Source: Allopusillimonas ginsengisoli (GTDB taxonomy: Bacteria > Pseudomonadota > Gammaproteobacteria > Burkholderiales > Burkholderiaceae_B). Taken from it: DNA of 64,000 bases. The stretch lies in assembly GCF_004153455.1 (NCBI RefSeq), contig NZ_SDQE01000001.1, positions 248,001-312,000 of the forward strand, given 5' to 3'. Positions 1 to 8,306 of the stretch are shown here, piece by piece. Position numbers and translations under genes: made by a program. Each line of letters starts with the position of its first letter. Position 1 is the first letter of the stretch. The notes below the pieces were generated by a model. It was not told where the DNA came from. It ran no database searches and saw only the letters and a list, made by a program, of their open reading frames with translations.

Positions 1-1192
1 CTCCATATTCGCGCTCGTGAAAATCCTTGGCGTGCGCCAATCGTTGGCGGTATGCGTCGTTTTCCCGGAAAGGCAAGCCGTTCCCCTTCACCACAACTAG
101 CGCAGGCACAACGCAAAGCAATCCCCAGGCCGCACATTTCGCCGCATTGCGCATAGGATTTGCCCCCAGGCGACCACGCCGGAAACGATTTTCCACATAG
201 CTATACAAAGGGGCGGCCAGTAAAAAAGACAGGCTTAGCAACACAAGGCGGTCGCCGATCTCCAGGGGACGATAGATATAGTATTTATAGAATACGATGA
301 GCGGCCAATGCACCAAATAAAGAGAATAGGAAATCAGGCCGGTGGCGACCACCAATCGATTGCGCAATAGAGCACCCAGATATTTGGCACGCCCCCCGGC
401 GATGCACAGCATTGCCCCAACTGCGGGAAACAGGGCATTGACTCCTGGAAATACGGTCGAGGCATCAAATCGCAGCGCGCCGTACAGGATTAATGCAAGG
501 CCGATGGCCATCATGCCCTCGAGACCCGCGTTGGCGTGAGGACGATAGCGCTCCAGCCAGGGGATAAGCCCGCCGGCTGCAAATTCGAACACGCGAAAAG
601 GCATCAGATAGTAATTGGCGGTGGGATCCACGCCAGCCATCCACTGCGACGCCACGAGAGATACCAGGCCCACCGCACCAAGGACATACGGGACTGCCGC
701 CGGCCTGGCGCGATAAGCCAGCCAGATAATGAGCGGCCAGATCAGATAAAACTGCTGCTCAACGCCTAGCGACCAGGTATGAAGCAATGGGTTCAGTTCG
801 GACGACTGATCGAAGTATCCGGCGCTTTGCCAGAACAGAAAATTGGAAACCGAAAAGAACGACGCGACAGTCGACTCGGCCAGTGCCCGATAGTGAACGG
901 CCGCAAACACCAGGAAACCGAGCGCCAGGACCCCAAGCAATGTTACGACCAAGGCCGGGTAGAGCCGGGCAATGCGCCTTTCCATGAAAGACAGAAAGGC
1001 GAACCGCCCTGCATTGCAATCTCGCAGCAAAATGCCGGTAATGAGGTAGCCGGAAATGACAAAGAAAATGTCTACCCCGACAAAACCGCCGCTGATCCAG
1101 GCAAATCCAACATGGAACAACAGCACGCAGACGACCGCGATGGCGCGCAGGCCATCCACTTCCGCTTGGTAATTGGCAGGTTGTTGAGTCAT
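1..1192 (-). CDS. OafA/YrhL-type membrane acyltransferase (acyltransferase 3 family), truncated by window edge
   Basis: This open frame runs off the left edge, so only the N-terminal ~397 residues are seen. Near the start it has the acyltransferase-3 pattern EVDGLRAIAVV, then FHVGF, then GGFVGVDIFFVISGYLIT, then ERRIARLYPAL. Several hydrophobic segments follow, and a family-typical HTWSLGVEQQFYLIWPL block lies near residue 140. Members move acyl groups across the inner membrane onto surface polysaccharide or peptidoglycan. Longer relatives end in a periplasmic SGNH domain; the soluble tail beginning after the last membrane segment (about residue 370) may be its start, which is inference. The chosen ATG at 1192 gives MTQQPANYQAEVDGLRA; an in-frame ATG at 1228 is possible. 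Confidence 0.88.
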   Translation of the reverse strand, partial: MTQQPANYQAEVDGLRAIAVVCVLLFHVGFAWISGGFVGVDIFFVISGYLITGILLRDCNAGRFAFLSFMERRIARLYPALVVTLLGVLALGFLVFAAVHYRALAESTVASFFSVSNFLFWQSAGYFDQSSELNPLLHTWSLGVEQQFYLIWPLIIWLAYRARPAAVPYVLGAVGLVSLVASQWMAGVDPTANYYLMPFRVFEFAAGGLIPWLERYRPHANAGLEGMMAIGLALILYGALRFDASTVFPGVNALFPAVGAMLCIAGGRAKYLGALLRNRLVVATGLISYSLYLVHWPLIVFYKYYIYRPLEIGDRLVLLSLSFLLAAPLYSYVENRFRRGRLGANPMRNAAKCAAWGLLCVVPALVVVKGNGLPFRENDAYRQRLAHAKDFHEREYG

Positions 1193-1309
1193 CACGCCAG
1201 GGGGAGTATGAGCAAGGATGTGGGGCATTGTAGTGGCGAGGTCGGCGGGTTCAAGCCGACATCATGTCACGAGTTGTAAAGCACGCTGGTAACAGAGATA
1301 ATTCTGCGC

Positions 1310-2233
1310 ATGACTCTCCAAGCGCTCTGCTACGACTACGACCGTATCGAATCCATTGTGTCCGGCTTTGTGCCGCGCTGGCACGCAGCAGGCTTCGACG
1401 CGATCATCGCCATCGCCCGCGGCGGCCTGATACCGGCGCTGATGGCCTCCTCTGCGCTCAGCCTTCCAATGCATGCGCTTGCGTATTCGCGTAAGGATCG
1501 GCGCGTTTCCTGGTACACCACCACGCAACCCCCAAAAGCCTGTCGCATCCTCTTGGTCGAAGATATCGCCGGACGTGGCACCACCCTGCTCGACAGTGTG
1601 GATTTTCTGCGCGGGCTTGGCCATCAGGTGCAGGTATTCGCCCTGGCTTACGATGCCGAATCCCGTATCCAGCCAGACTTCGGCGTGGAAGTGCCGTCCG
1701 GCTTTCGTGCCTGGTTTCCCTGGGAACGCACGTCCATCACCGCCGCCTTCGACGCCACGGATAACCAACCGGACAAGCCCGAGTACGACTATGCGTCGTG
1801 GGCCATAGACCTGGATGGGGTGTTGCTGATGGATTTACCCGAAGAGCAATACGCCCAGGCCTTGCATGAAACCTTAGCGCAGCGCGACTTACTGCTGCCC
1901 AGCGAAATATTGCCGCAACTGGATCTTGCTTCGGTCACCATCATCACCGGACGACCCGAGCAGGACCGCGAACGCACCCGCGTCTGGCTGGCCAGGCATG
2001 GCTTTCATGGCCCGCTGATTATGCGCAACGAATCGCACTATGGCGTCGAAGACACGCCCCGCCACAAAGCTGATGCGATACTGTCACGCTGCCATACGCA
2101 TTTCATCGAGAGTGATCCCGTGCAAGCGCTGGAAATTGCCCGTCACGCAAAACTCGCACGCGTGCTCTGGTGGAACGGTGGCCGGGCGCTGCTTGTCTAT
2201 GCCAACGAAGTCGGAGAACTTCGGCTAGCCTGA
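1310..2233 (+). CDS. Phosphoribosyltransferase-HAD fusion protein
   Basis: The 307-residue protein has two enzyme modules. Residues ~1-125 look like a type I phosphoribosyltransferase: the PRPP loop is LLVEDIAGRGTTLL at about 81-94, and an AIARGG block lies at 35-39. Residues ~160-290 look like a HAD hydrolase: motif I is AIDLDGVLL with both Asp at 167 and 169, motif II is TIITGRP near 210-216, the motif III Lys is in RHKADA near 253, and motif IV acidic residues are in FIESDP near 266-270. The fold assignments come from these motifs; the substrate is unknown. A purine, pyrimidine or nucleotide salvage role is possible. It stands alone between an acyltransferase on the other strand and a hydroxy-acid dehydrogenase. 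Confidence 0.8.
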   Translation: MTLQALCYDYDRIESIVSGFVPRWHAAGFDAIIAIARGGLIPALMASSALSLPMHALAYSRKDRRVSWYTTTQPPKACRILLVEDIAGRGTTLLDSVDFLRGLGHQVQVFALAYDAESRIQPDFGVEVPSGFRAWFPWERTSITAAFDATDNQPDKPEYDYASWAIDLDGVLLMDLPEEQYAQALHETLAQRDLLLPSEILPQLDLASVTIITGRPEQDRERTRVWLARHGFHGPLIMRNESHYGVEDTPRHKADAILSRCHTHFIESDPVQALEIARHAKLARVLWWNGGRALLVYANEVGELRLA

Positions 2234-2284
2234 CCCTCGTTTATCATTAAAATAATTCGTTCCCACCGCGATCAGGAGTCTGCT

Positions 2285-3445
2285 TTGCCCACCCCATCCC
2301 ACATGACTTGCGTCGAGGATTTTCGCGTGCTTGCCCAACGCCGCGTACCCCGGATGTTTTACGATTATGCGGACTCGGGCTCCTGGACGGAAAGCACTTA
2401 TCGGGCCAATGAAAGCGATCTGCAGAAACTCAAATTCCGCCAGCGCGTTGCCGTCAATATCGAAAAGCGCAGCCTGCGGTCGTCCATGATAGGTCAGGAT
2501 GTCGCGATGCCTGTGGCGATCGCCCCCACCGGCCTTACTGGCATGCAGCGCGCCGACGGCGAAATTCTCGGCGCCAGAGCCGCCGAAGCCTTTGGCATCC
2601 CTTTTACGCTATCCACCATGAGCGTGTGCTCCATCGAGGATATTGCTGCACACACGTCCAAGCCGTTTTGGTTCCAGCTTTACGTCATGCGCGACCGGGA
2701 CTTCATCGGGCAGCTCATTGATCGCGCCAAGGCGGCCCGCTGCTCCGCGCTGGTCATAACCCTCGATCTGCAGGTACTCGGCCAACGCCACAAAGATCTC
2801 AAGAACGGCCTGTCTACCCCGCCCAAGCCCACACTGGCCAACCTCATCAATCTGGCCACCAAGCCCCAATGGTGCATGCAGATGCTGGGCACCAAGCGCC
2901 GCACGTTCGGCAATATCGTCGGTCACGCAAAAGGGGTGGACGATCTAGGCTCCCTCTCCACCTGGACAGCGGAACAGTTCGACACAACACTCAACTGGAA
3001 TGATCTGGCATGGATCAAGAATCGCTGGGGCGGCAAAATCATTCTGAAAGGCATCATGGATGCACAGGATGCCCGGCTCGCCGTGGAATGCGGCGCCGAT
3101 GCGCTGATCGTCTCCAACCATGGCGGGCGTCAACTGGACGGCGCGCCCTCCTCTATTTCTGCCTTGCCCGGCATTGTGCACGCTGTGGGCAAAGAGATTG
3201 AAGTCTGGATGGACGGTGGCATCCGATCAGGACAAGATGTGCTCAGGGCCATCGCACTGGGCGCCAGAGGCACCATGATAGGCCGAGCCTTTCTTTATTC
3301 GCTGGGCGCGATGGGAGAAGCAGGTGTGCGGCGCTGTCTTCAAATGATAGCCAATGAGCTGGATATATCGATGGCCTTCTGCGGGCATACCGATATCCAT
3401 CATATAGATCGGTCCATTCTGGTTAATGGCGATATATTCGATTGA
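2285..3445 (+). CDS. FMN-dependent alpha-hydroxy-acid dehydrogenase (L-lactate dehydrogenase LldD-like)
   Basis: A full-length 386-residue member of the FMN alpha-hydroxy-acid oxidase/dehydrogenase family, which oxidises L-lactate or similar 2-hydroxy acids and passes electrons to the quinone or cytochrome pool. The active-site His-Arg block SNHGGRQLDGAPSSI is at 277-291, the flavin Lys is in ILKGIMDAQDA (255), and the C-terminal FMN phosphate site MDGGIRSGQDV precedes GARGTMIGRAF. The start is a TTG: an AGGAG at 2274-2278 sits six bases before it, better placed than for the ATG at 2303. No lactate permease or lld regulator is adjacent, so the exact substrate is open. Confidence 0.9.
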   Translation: MPTPSHMTCVEDFRVLAQRRVPRMFYDYADSGSWTESTYRANESDLQKLKFRQRVAVNIEKRSLRSSMIGQDVAMPVAIAPTGLTGMQRADGEILGARAAEAFGIPFTLSTMSVCSIEDIAAHTSKPFWFQLYVMRDRDFIGQLIDRAKAARCSALVITLDLQVLGQRHKDLKNGLSTPPKPTLANLINLATKPQWCMQMLGTKRRTFGNIVGHAKGVDDLGSLSTWTAEQFDTTLNWNDLAWIKNRWGGKIILKGIMDAQDARLAVECGADALIVSNHGGRQLDGAPSSISALPGIVHAVGKEIEVWMDGGIRSGQDVLRAIALGARGTMIGRAFLYSLGAMGEAGVRRCLQMIANELDISMAFCGHTDIHHIDRSILVNGDIFD

Positions 3446-3514
3446 TGCACCACAGGCGGGGGCCAATCGCAAGGCACGATGCCCCATGTCAACGCAACGC
3501 CCTGTGCATCGACG

Positions 3515-4108
3515 TTAGTCGGCGGTGTTGCGAGCCAGCACCTCTGCAATGTGCTGCCGCCCTTCTTCCTGCTGCGACAAAGGCTCAACAGCCTGCATCG
3601 TTTGCAGCGAGCGTATGGCCAAGTCTTTGTACTGCTGCGTGCCAAAGGATTTCCGGGCGATGGATTCGTCGTCCAGTTCACGCATCACACGTGCCGGCGA
3701 TCCCATCACCAGGCTGCGCGGTGGAATGATCATCCCTGACTTCACAAATGCCATAGCGCCGACAATGCTTGCATCGCCGACATCCGCCTGATCCATGACC
3801 ACCGCATTCATGCCAACCATACTGTTCAGCCCGATCCTGCAACCATGGAGAATGGCGCCGTGGCCTATGTGTCCGTCTTCTTCCACGACGGTGTCGTTTT
3901 CGCTGACGCCGTGTATTACACAACAGTCCTGAACATTGCTGCCCTGGCGCAAAACAATACGCCCAAAATCGCCTCTCAGGCTGGCCAAGGGGCCAATATA
4001 TACACCTGGTCCGACAATCACATCACCAATCAGTACAGCCGTGGCGTGAACAAAAGCCGAAGGATGAATCACCGGGGTGATGCCGTTGATGGCATAGACT
4101 TTGAACAT
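3515..4108 (-). CDS. Gamma-carbonic-anhydrase-like hexapeptide-repeat protein (PaaY-like)
   Basis: A 197-residue left-handed beta-helix protein of the gamma-carbonic anhydrase/YrdA/PaaY group. Hexapeptide repeats run from about residue 10 to 150 (for example GVYIGPLASLRGD and GLNSMVGMNAVVMDQADVG). Metal-ligand-type histidines occur in CVIHGV and in GHIGHGAILHGC. The C-terminal helix with FGTQQYKDLA is typical of PaaY, a thioesterase-like helper of phenylacetate degradation, but no paa genes are present here, so only the family is firm. The frame is open to 4219. I use the ATG at 4108 because a GGAGA lies seven bases upstream of it and the beta-helix begins directly after. Confidence 0.85.
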   Translation of the reverse strand: MFKVYAINGITPVIHPSAFVHATAVLIGDVIVGPGVYIGPLASLRGDFGRIVLRQGSNVQDCCVIHGVSENDTVVEEDGHIGHGAILHGCRIGLNSMVGMNAVVMDQADVGDASIVGAMAFVKSGMIIPPRSLVMGSPARVMRELDDESIARKSFGTQQYKDLAIRSLQTMQAVEPLSQQEEGRQHIAEVLARNTAD

Positions 4109-4251
4109 AGAGCGTCTCCGTTGCCGCCTTACTGCGTGCGGGATGATTTTGTTCGTGGCATCTGTGCGGTTTTTCGGCATAGGTACCACATTATGCGCAT
4201 CATAACGCGGCGCACGCACCCTTGAGCTTGCCCACAGACCAAGATCGCGCC

Positions 4252-5154
4252 CTAAGGCTCAGCATCAAGCCCGATATCCAGCACGGACGCGCTATGCGTG
4301 ATCCACCCCACGGCAATCAGATTAACGCCTGTCTGGGCGATCGCTGGCGCTGTTTCTGCGGTGATGCGCCCCGATGCCTCGGTAATCGCCCGCCCGTCCA
4401 CCATGCTTACGGCTACGCGCAACATATCCGGCGCCATATTGTCGAGCAGCACGGCCTCTACACCTGTCTGCATCGCCTCTTCAAGCTGAGCCAGCGTATC
4501 GACCTCGACCTGTATGCGCACCATGTGCCCGATAAATGCACGTGCCCGCTTGACGGCCTCTGTCACACTCCCGGCCACGGCGATGTGATTGTCCTTGATC
4601 AGCACCGCGTCATCCAATCCGTAGCGATGGTTGCTCCCACCGCCGACACGTACCGCATATTTCTGCACGGCGCGCAGCCCCGGCGCCGTCTTGCGTGTGC
4701 AGCTGACACGGGTACCAAAGGGGCGTATCGCATCAGCGATCGTTGCGGTGGCCGATGCAACGCCACTGAGGTGACAAAGAAAATTCAGCGCGACGCGTTC
4801 CGCACTCAGCATGGCTCGCGCATTGCCTTCGATGCTCGCGATTTCGTCCCCAGGCGCAAGCCGAACGCCATCCTCGAGCCTGATATTCAGTTTGACGTCG
4901 GGATCCATGGTGCGAAATGCCAGCCTGGCAAGATCCAGCCCTGCCAACACGCCGTGTTGGCGCGCGACAAGCCGTGTACGGGCGCTGGCATCGGCTGGAA
5001 TGATTGCATCCGAGGTGAGGTCGCCGGCGCGGCCGAGGTCTTCCAGCAAGGCGGCGCGCACCAGTGGCTCCAGCATGATGGTGGGCAACGGCGGAATAGG
5101 GGTGAGGCTGGCGTTCTCGCCTTGGCCGGACTGCCGGGGGATTGTTATGCTCAT
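4252..5154 (-). CDS. nadC: Nicotinate-nucleotide pyrophosphorylase (carboxylating)
   Basis: Quinolinate phosphoribosyltransferase, which converts quinolinate and PRPP to nicotinate mononucleotide, CO2 and PPi in de novo NAD synthesis. The 300-residue protein matches the family length. Diagnostic blocks are the N-terminal LLEDLGRAGDLTSDAIIP, the active-site run SCTRKTAPGLRAVQKYAV near 150-167, and HRYGLDDAVLIKDNHI near 175-190, followed by EVDTLAQ and EAVLLDNMAP. It is downstream of a NadQ-like regulator, with a palindromic operator candidate 62 bases before its start. nadA and nadB are not in the window. Confidence 0.96.
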   Translation of the reverse strand: MSITIPRQSGQGENASLTPIPPLPTIMLEPLVRAALLEDLGRAGDLTSDAIIPADASARTRLVARQHGVLAGLDLARLAFRTMDPDVKLNIRLEDGVRLAPGDEIASIEGNARAMLSAERVALNFLCHLSGVASATATIADAIRPFGTRVSCTRKTAPGLRAVQKYAVRVGGGSNHRYGLDDAVLIKDNHIAVAGSVTEAVKRARAFIGHMVRIQVEVDTLAQLEEAMQTGVEAVLLDNMAPDMLRVAVSMVDGRAITEASGRITAETAPAIAQTGVNLIAVGWITHSASVLDIGLDAEP

Positions 5155-5216
5155 TTTGAGTATTTTAAAAGTAGTCTATCGGGAACCAGGCCACCCCCTA
5201 CAGGTATGGCCTGAAG

Positions 5217-5237
5217 TTATGCTAACAGTGAGCATAA
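5217..5237. promoter_or_regulatory. Palindromic operator before nadC, probable NadQ site
   Basis: A 21-bp near-perfect palindrome: left arm TTATGCT (5217-5223), 7-bp centre AACAGTG, right arm AGCATAA (5231-5237). Only one base pair apart from the centre breaks the symmetry. It lies in the 120-bp gap between the NadQ-like gene and nadC, 62 bases upstream of the nadC ATG, where an NAD-pathway repressor would be expected to bind. The symmetry is seen directly; the assignment to NadQ is inference from location. Confidence 0.72.
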
Positions 5238-5274
5238 TCCAGCGTCAAGCTGATGCGGGAAGGGAGATGTTCGG

Positions 5275-6330
5275 TTATCGCGCCAGAGGTAGCTTGCTGC
5301 CGGCAATGGCGCGCTCGCGCACAATATCCCCTCGGAACTGGAACAGCTTGGCAGGCCGACCGGCTGTGCCTCTTGCCATGGCTCCGGTTTCCTCTACCAA
5401 GGCTTGCTGCTCGATAAATCTGCGAAAATTCTGTTTGTGCAGACATCGGCCGGCAACCGCCTCGAATGCCTGCTGCAATTGCAACAAGGTGAACTCGGGT
5501 GGCATAAGCTCGAAGACAACCGGGCGGTATCGTATCTTTGCGCGCAGCCGAGCCATCGCGGTGGCCAGAATACGGCGATGATCATGCAACATGGCATCGC
5601 CCGCCACAACGCCCTGCTCCGCCGCAGGGGCACGCCCCTTGCGCGAGGGAGCCAATGGAGACGGGGCTGGAGACACCCTGCCACGCTGCTGGGCTTCAGG
5701 CACCAGGCCTGCCTCGAACAGCAATTCATATCGCTGCAAAACAAGCTCTTCGTTCCAAACGCTGTCGTCACTGCCGAAGGTATCTTCCACGCGCTGTCGG
5801 CGCGCACGACGGATGGCAAGGTCTTCACCCTGTCGGGCCCAACGTCGCAGCATTGGCACGATTAAGCCAGGCACAATGGCAGGGCATCCGGCGCGCCAAT
5901 CTTCCCAGGGAAAGTATCGATACCAGTCTTGCCACCTGACCTCATCACCCTGACTAACCGACGATACGGGCCGAGACGCGCTGGCTGGCTCGCTTGCGCC
6001 GGCTGGCTGACCTTCGCGCGTCAGCCCGAGATAGCTGACAGATATGATGCGCTGCCCTGCCCGATTGGCGCGATCACGGTCAGCAAAGGTGTAGAGTTGC
6101 TCTACATATCCCAAGGGATGATGTGTTTGCGCTTCGACCCATGCTCTCAATCCGGCTTGCAGGGAACGGTGTGACGATTCAAACGGGCCTGCCGGCAGGA
6201 CATGGTTTCCTCCGCGTGTCAGGACCCGGGGCTGGCCCTGGCTGACGGCAACCAGCACCGCAACCAGTTCGGTTTCGACGGTGTTGGCGGGCGGATGAGG
6301 AGGACGGGCGTTTGACGAAGACATGGGCAC
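5275..6330 (-). CDS. nadQ: NadQ-type regulator of NAD biosynthesis (Nudix-like domain plus winged helix)
   Basis: A 351-residue protein with the layout of NadQ/COG4111 regulators. An N-terminal Nudix-related region (ELVAVLVAVSQGQPRVLT near 20-40, LRAWVEAQTHHPLGYVEQLYTFADRDR near 63-90) lacks a full Nudix box, which suggests ligand sensing rather than hydrolysis. The C-terminus carries a winged-helix-like end (LLQLQQAFEAVAGR, KQNFRRFIEQQALVEETG, then GRPAKLFQFR) as in NrtR/NadQ proteins. NadQ-type proteins are predicted repressors of NAD synthesis genes. Its position immediately upstream of nadC on the same strand supports this. A low-complexity insert lies near residues 120-140 and another near 240. 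Confidence 0.75.
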   Translation of the reverse strand: MPMSSSNARPPHPPANTVETELVAVLVAVSQGQPRVLTRGGNHVLPAGPFESSHRSLQAGLRAWVEAQTHHPLGYVEQLYTFADRDRANRAGQRIISVSYLGLTREGQPAGASEPASASRPVSSVSQGDEVRWQDWYRYFPWEDWRAGCPAIVPGLIVPMLRRWARQGEDLAIRRARRQRVEDTFGSDDSVWNEELVLQRYELLFEAGLVPEAQQRGRVSPAPSPLAPSRKGRAPAAEQGVVAGDAMLHDHRRILATAMARLRAKIRYRPVVFELMPPEFTLLQLQQAFEAVAGRCLHKQNFRRFIEQQALVEETGAMARGTAGRPAKLFQFRGDIVRERAIAGSKLPLAR

Positions 6331-6456
6331 GGCATGAAAACCGCCATTATAGGGATGGAACGGCCAGAAGGCCTAGTACATGCCAATGTAACTGGCTTGT
6401 GGGCGGATATTCCGCTGAACCGGGCAACCCCCGGTACACGCAAGCCACCCGGCCTT

Positions 6457-7401
6457 TTATGTCTTTTGGGAATGCGCCTCAAAGGCCTTAACCAGGGTCT
6501 GGAGCGTCTCGTGCAATTGAGACACGGGATCCGCGCCGTCGGTATCCAGCACCAGTACTCGCACACCATTGGCGTCGATCGCATCTCGCAAGGCCGCCGG
6601 CGGTTCTCGGTGATGCAGCACGACCGCAACATCATTGGCCTTGAGATCAGCGGTCAGTTGGCCGATGGCGTCTTCGGTCCACTCGGCATCGGAACGTATC
6701 TCGCGTTGCGCCAGATCCAGATTGAGGCTTGCAATGAGATAATCCAGGCGATCCGACAGCGAAACAACCGTCACATTGTCTACCGCGGCGAGCGAGGCTT
6801 CCGCAGCGGCCGAAGCCTCGACCAGGCCATGTTTGATCCTGGCGAGATTGGACTGCAATGCCGCCTGTGCATCGGGCGCGAGGCGTCCGAGATCCGCAGC
6901 GATAATGTCCGCCATGCGACCCAGGTTGACGGGGCTGAGCCACGGGTAGGACGACGCGTCACTGTTTGGCTGCAAGGCGATGCCGGGCAAGGCCCGGTCT
7001 ACAGGACGTGCTGCGTCGATCTCTACGATACGAATATTCGATTGGCGGGAAAGCGGATACAGCACATCATCGGGCCAGATCGAACGCAGGCCAATGACGG
7101 CGTCCGCACCAAGGGCCAGACGGGCCAGCGCTTGGGCACCGCGTCCCGCATAATAGGAAGCGTGCCGTGTCGCGGGTAGCCGCGCAGGCGCAGCCTGGAC
7201 AACGCTCACTGAAGTGTCGGCCGTCAATGCCTTCGTTAATGCAAATGCCACGGGATGGCCTGCCAACACCTGCGTCTGCGCCGCCTGTTTCACTACAGGT
7301 AGTGCGGCTGCGGATTCGGCCGCCAGTGTTGGTGCTGGTGTCAATACGAAAACAATTGCGCAAGCCAGCGCCCCAAGCGCACGGGCATGTAATGGCATCA
7401 T
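6457..7401 (-). CDS. TroA/ZnuA-like periplasmic binding protein, second and divergent copy
   Basis: A 314-residue secreted protein with a signal peptide ending near LTPAPTLAAE. It resembles the cluster A-I metal-binding receptors of ABC importers in overall layout, including a long central helix and a WLSPVNLGRMADIIAADL block. However, places where ZnuA proteins carry metal-ligand histidines are altered: the usual NPHxW reads SSYPWLSP, and the usual FHDAY-type site reads SLSDRLDYL. It ends the metal-transport operon, overlapping the permease stop by four bases. It may bind something other than free Zn/Mn, act as an accessory protein, or be degenerate; I cannot decide from sequence. Confidence 0.7.
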   Translation of the reverse strand: MMPLHARALGALACAIVFVLTPAPTLAAESAAALPVVKQAAQTQVLAGHPVAFALTKALTADTSVSVVQAAPARLPATRHASYYAGRGAQALARLALGADAVIGLRSIWPDDVLYPLSRQSNIRIVEIDAARPVDRALPGIALQPNSDASSYPWLSPVNLGRMADIIAADLGRLAPDAQAALQSNLARIKHGLVEASAAAEASLAAVDNVTVVSLSDRLDYLIASLNLDLAQREIRSDAEWTEDAIGQLTADLKANDVAVVLHHREPPAALRDAIDANGVRVLVLDTDGADPVSQLHETLQTLVKAFEAHSQKT

Positions 7402-8306
7402 GAAGGATTCCCTCTGAGAGTCGGTACCAGGCTGCGCGCCAGAGCTGCCAGCATGAAGACAGCGCCAGCCACAAGAATGATGGCCGCACCGGAAGGCACG
7501 GGAAAATCCAGCTCGATGGGCAGCAAAATCCCTGCCAGTGTACTGACGGTTGCGATGACCACCGACAGCCAGAAAAAACTGCGCAACGACGTGCTGAGCA
7601 GCTTGGCGCAGGCAGCAGGAATCACCAGCAACGCACCGACAAGAATGGCGCCTATCACCTTGACCGATGCGACGGTGACCACCGTGACCAATATGACAAA
7701 CAGATAATCCAGCGCTTTGGCCGGCACTTTACGTACTACCGCCAACTGCGGATTGAAACTGGCCAGCATGAGCTTATTGTAGAAGGGCAAGGCCAACGCG
7801 GCTGTCGCGATTGCCACGACGGCCAGCACCGAGATGTCCTGGCTGTTGACGGTCAACACGGAACCAAACAGCACGTTTTCGAGAATGTGAACGTTGATGC
7901 GCCCGGAAAGCATCAACAACACGCTTGCCCCCAGCGCCAGCGATACTGAAAGAAAAACGCCTATCAGCGTATCCGGGGCCAGCCCCGTACGGTTGCGCAG
8001 GTAGTTGAGCAAAATGCCGAACAAGAGGCAATAGCCGAACAGGCTGCCATAAGGCCCGGTATAGGGTTCGCCCAACAAGATGCCCAGGGCAACGCCCGTG
8101 AGCGCGGAATGCCCGACGGCTTCTGAAAAAAATGCAAACCGCTTGACGACCACCAGCGTACCCAGCCCTCCCAATACCGGGCCAATCAACAAACCGGCCA
8201 GCAATGCATTGACCACAAAGCCATAGCTCAGTGAAGCCGGCAAATGGCCTGCGTTGGCCCATGCCTGTATGGTGATTCTGAGCGTATCCACCATCGTTGA
8301 CATCAT
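7398..8306 (-). CDS. Metal ABC transporter permease (ZnuB/MntB, ABC-3 family)
   Basis: A 302-residue inner-membrane protein with eight or so hydrophobic segments typical of ABC-3 permeases. Family blocks include FAFFSEAVGHSALTGVALG near 72-90, which carries the EA contact loop region, and VKVIGAILVGALLVIPAACAKLL near 215-237. It forms the channel through which the bound metal is passed, energised by the adjacent ATPase. Its ATG overlaps the ATPase stop by four bases, and its own stop overlaps the next gene by four bases. Confidence 0.93.
   Translation of the reverse strand: MMSTMVDTLRITIQAWANAGHLPASLSYGFVVNALLAGLLIGPVLGGLGTLVVVKRFAFFSEAVGHSALTGVALGILLGEPYTGPYGSLFGYCLLFGILLNYLRNRTGLAPDTLIGVFLSVSLALGASVLLMLSGRINVHILENVLFGSVLTVNSQDISVLAVVAIATAALALPFYNKLMLASFNPQLAVVRKVPAKALDYLFVILVTVVTVASVKVIGAILVGALLVIPAACAKLLSTSLRSFFWLSVVIATVSTLAGILLPIELDFPVPSGAAIILVAGAVFMLAALARSLVPTLRGNPS

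Noticed and set aside
4222-5214. 330-codon plus-strand frame opposite nadC
   Set aside because: It is the complement of a strongly supported nadC; its residues are biased as expected for an antisense frame.
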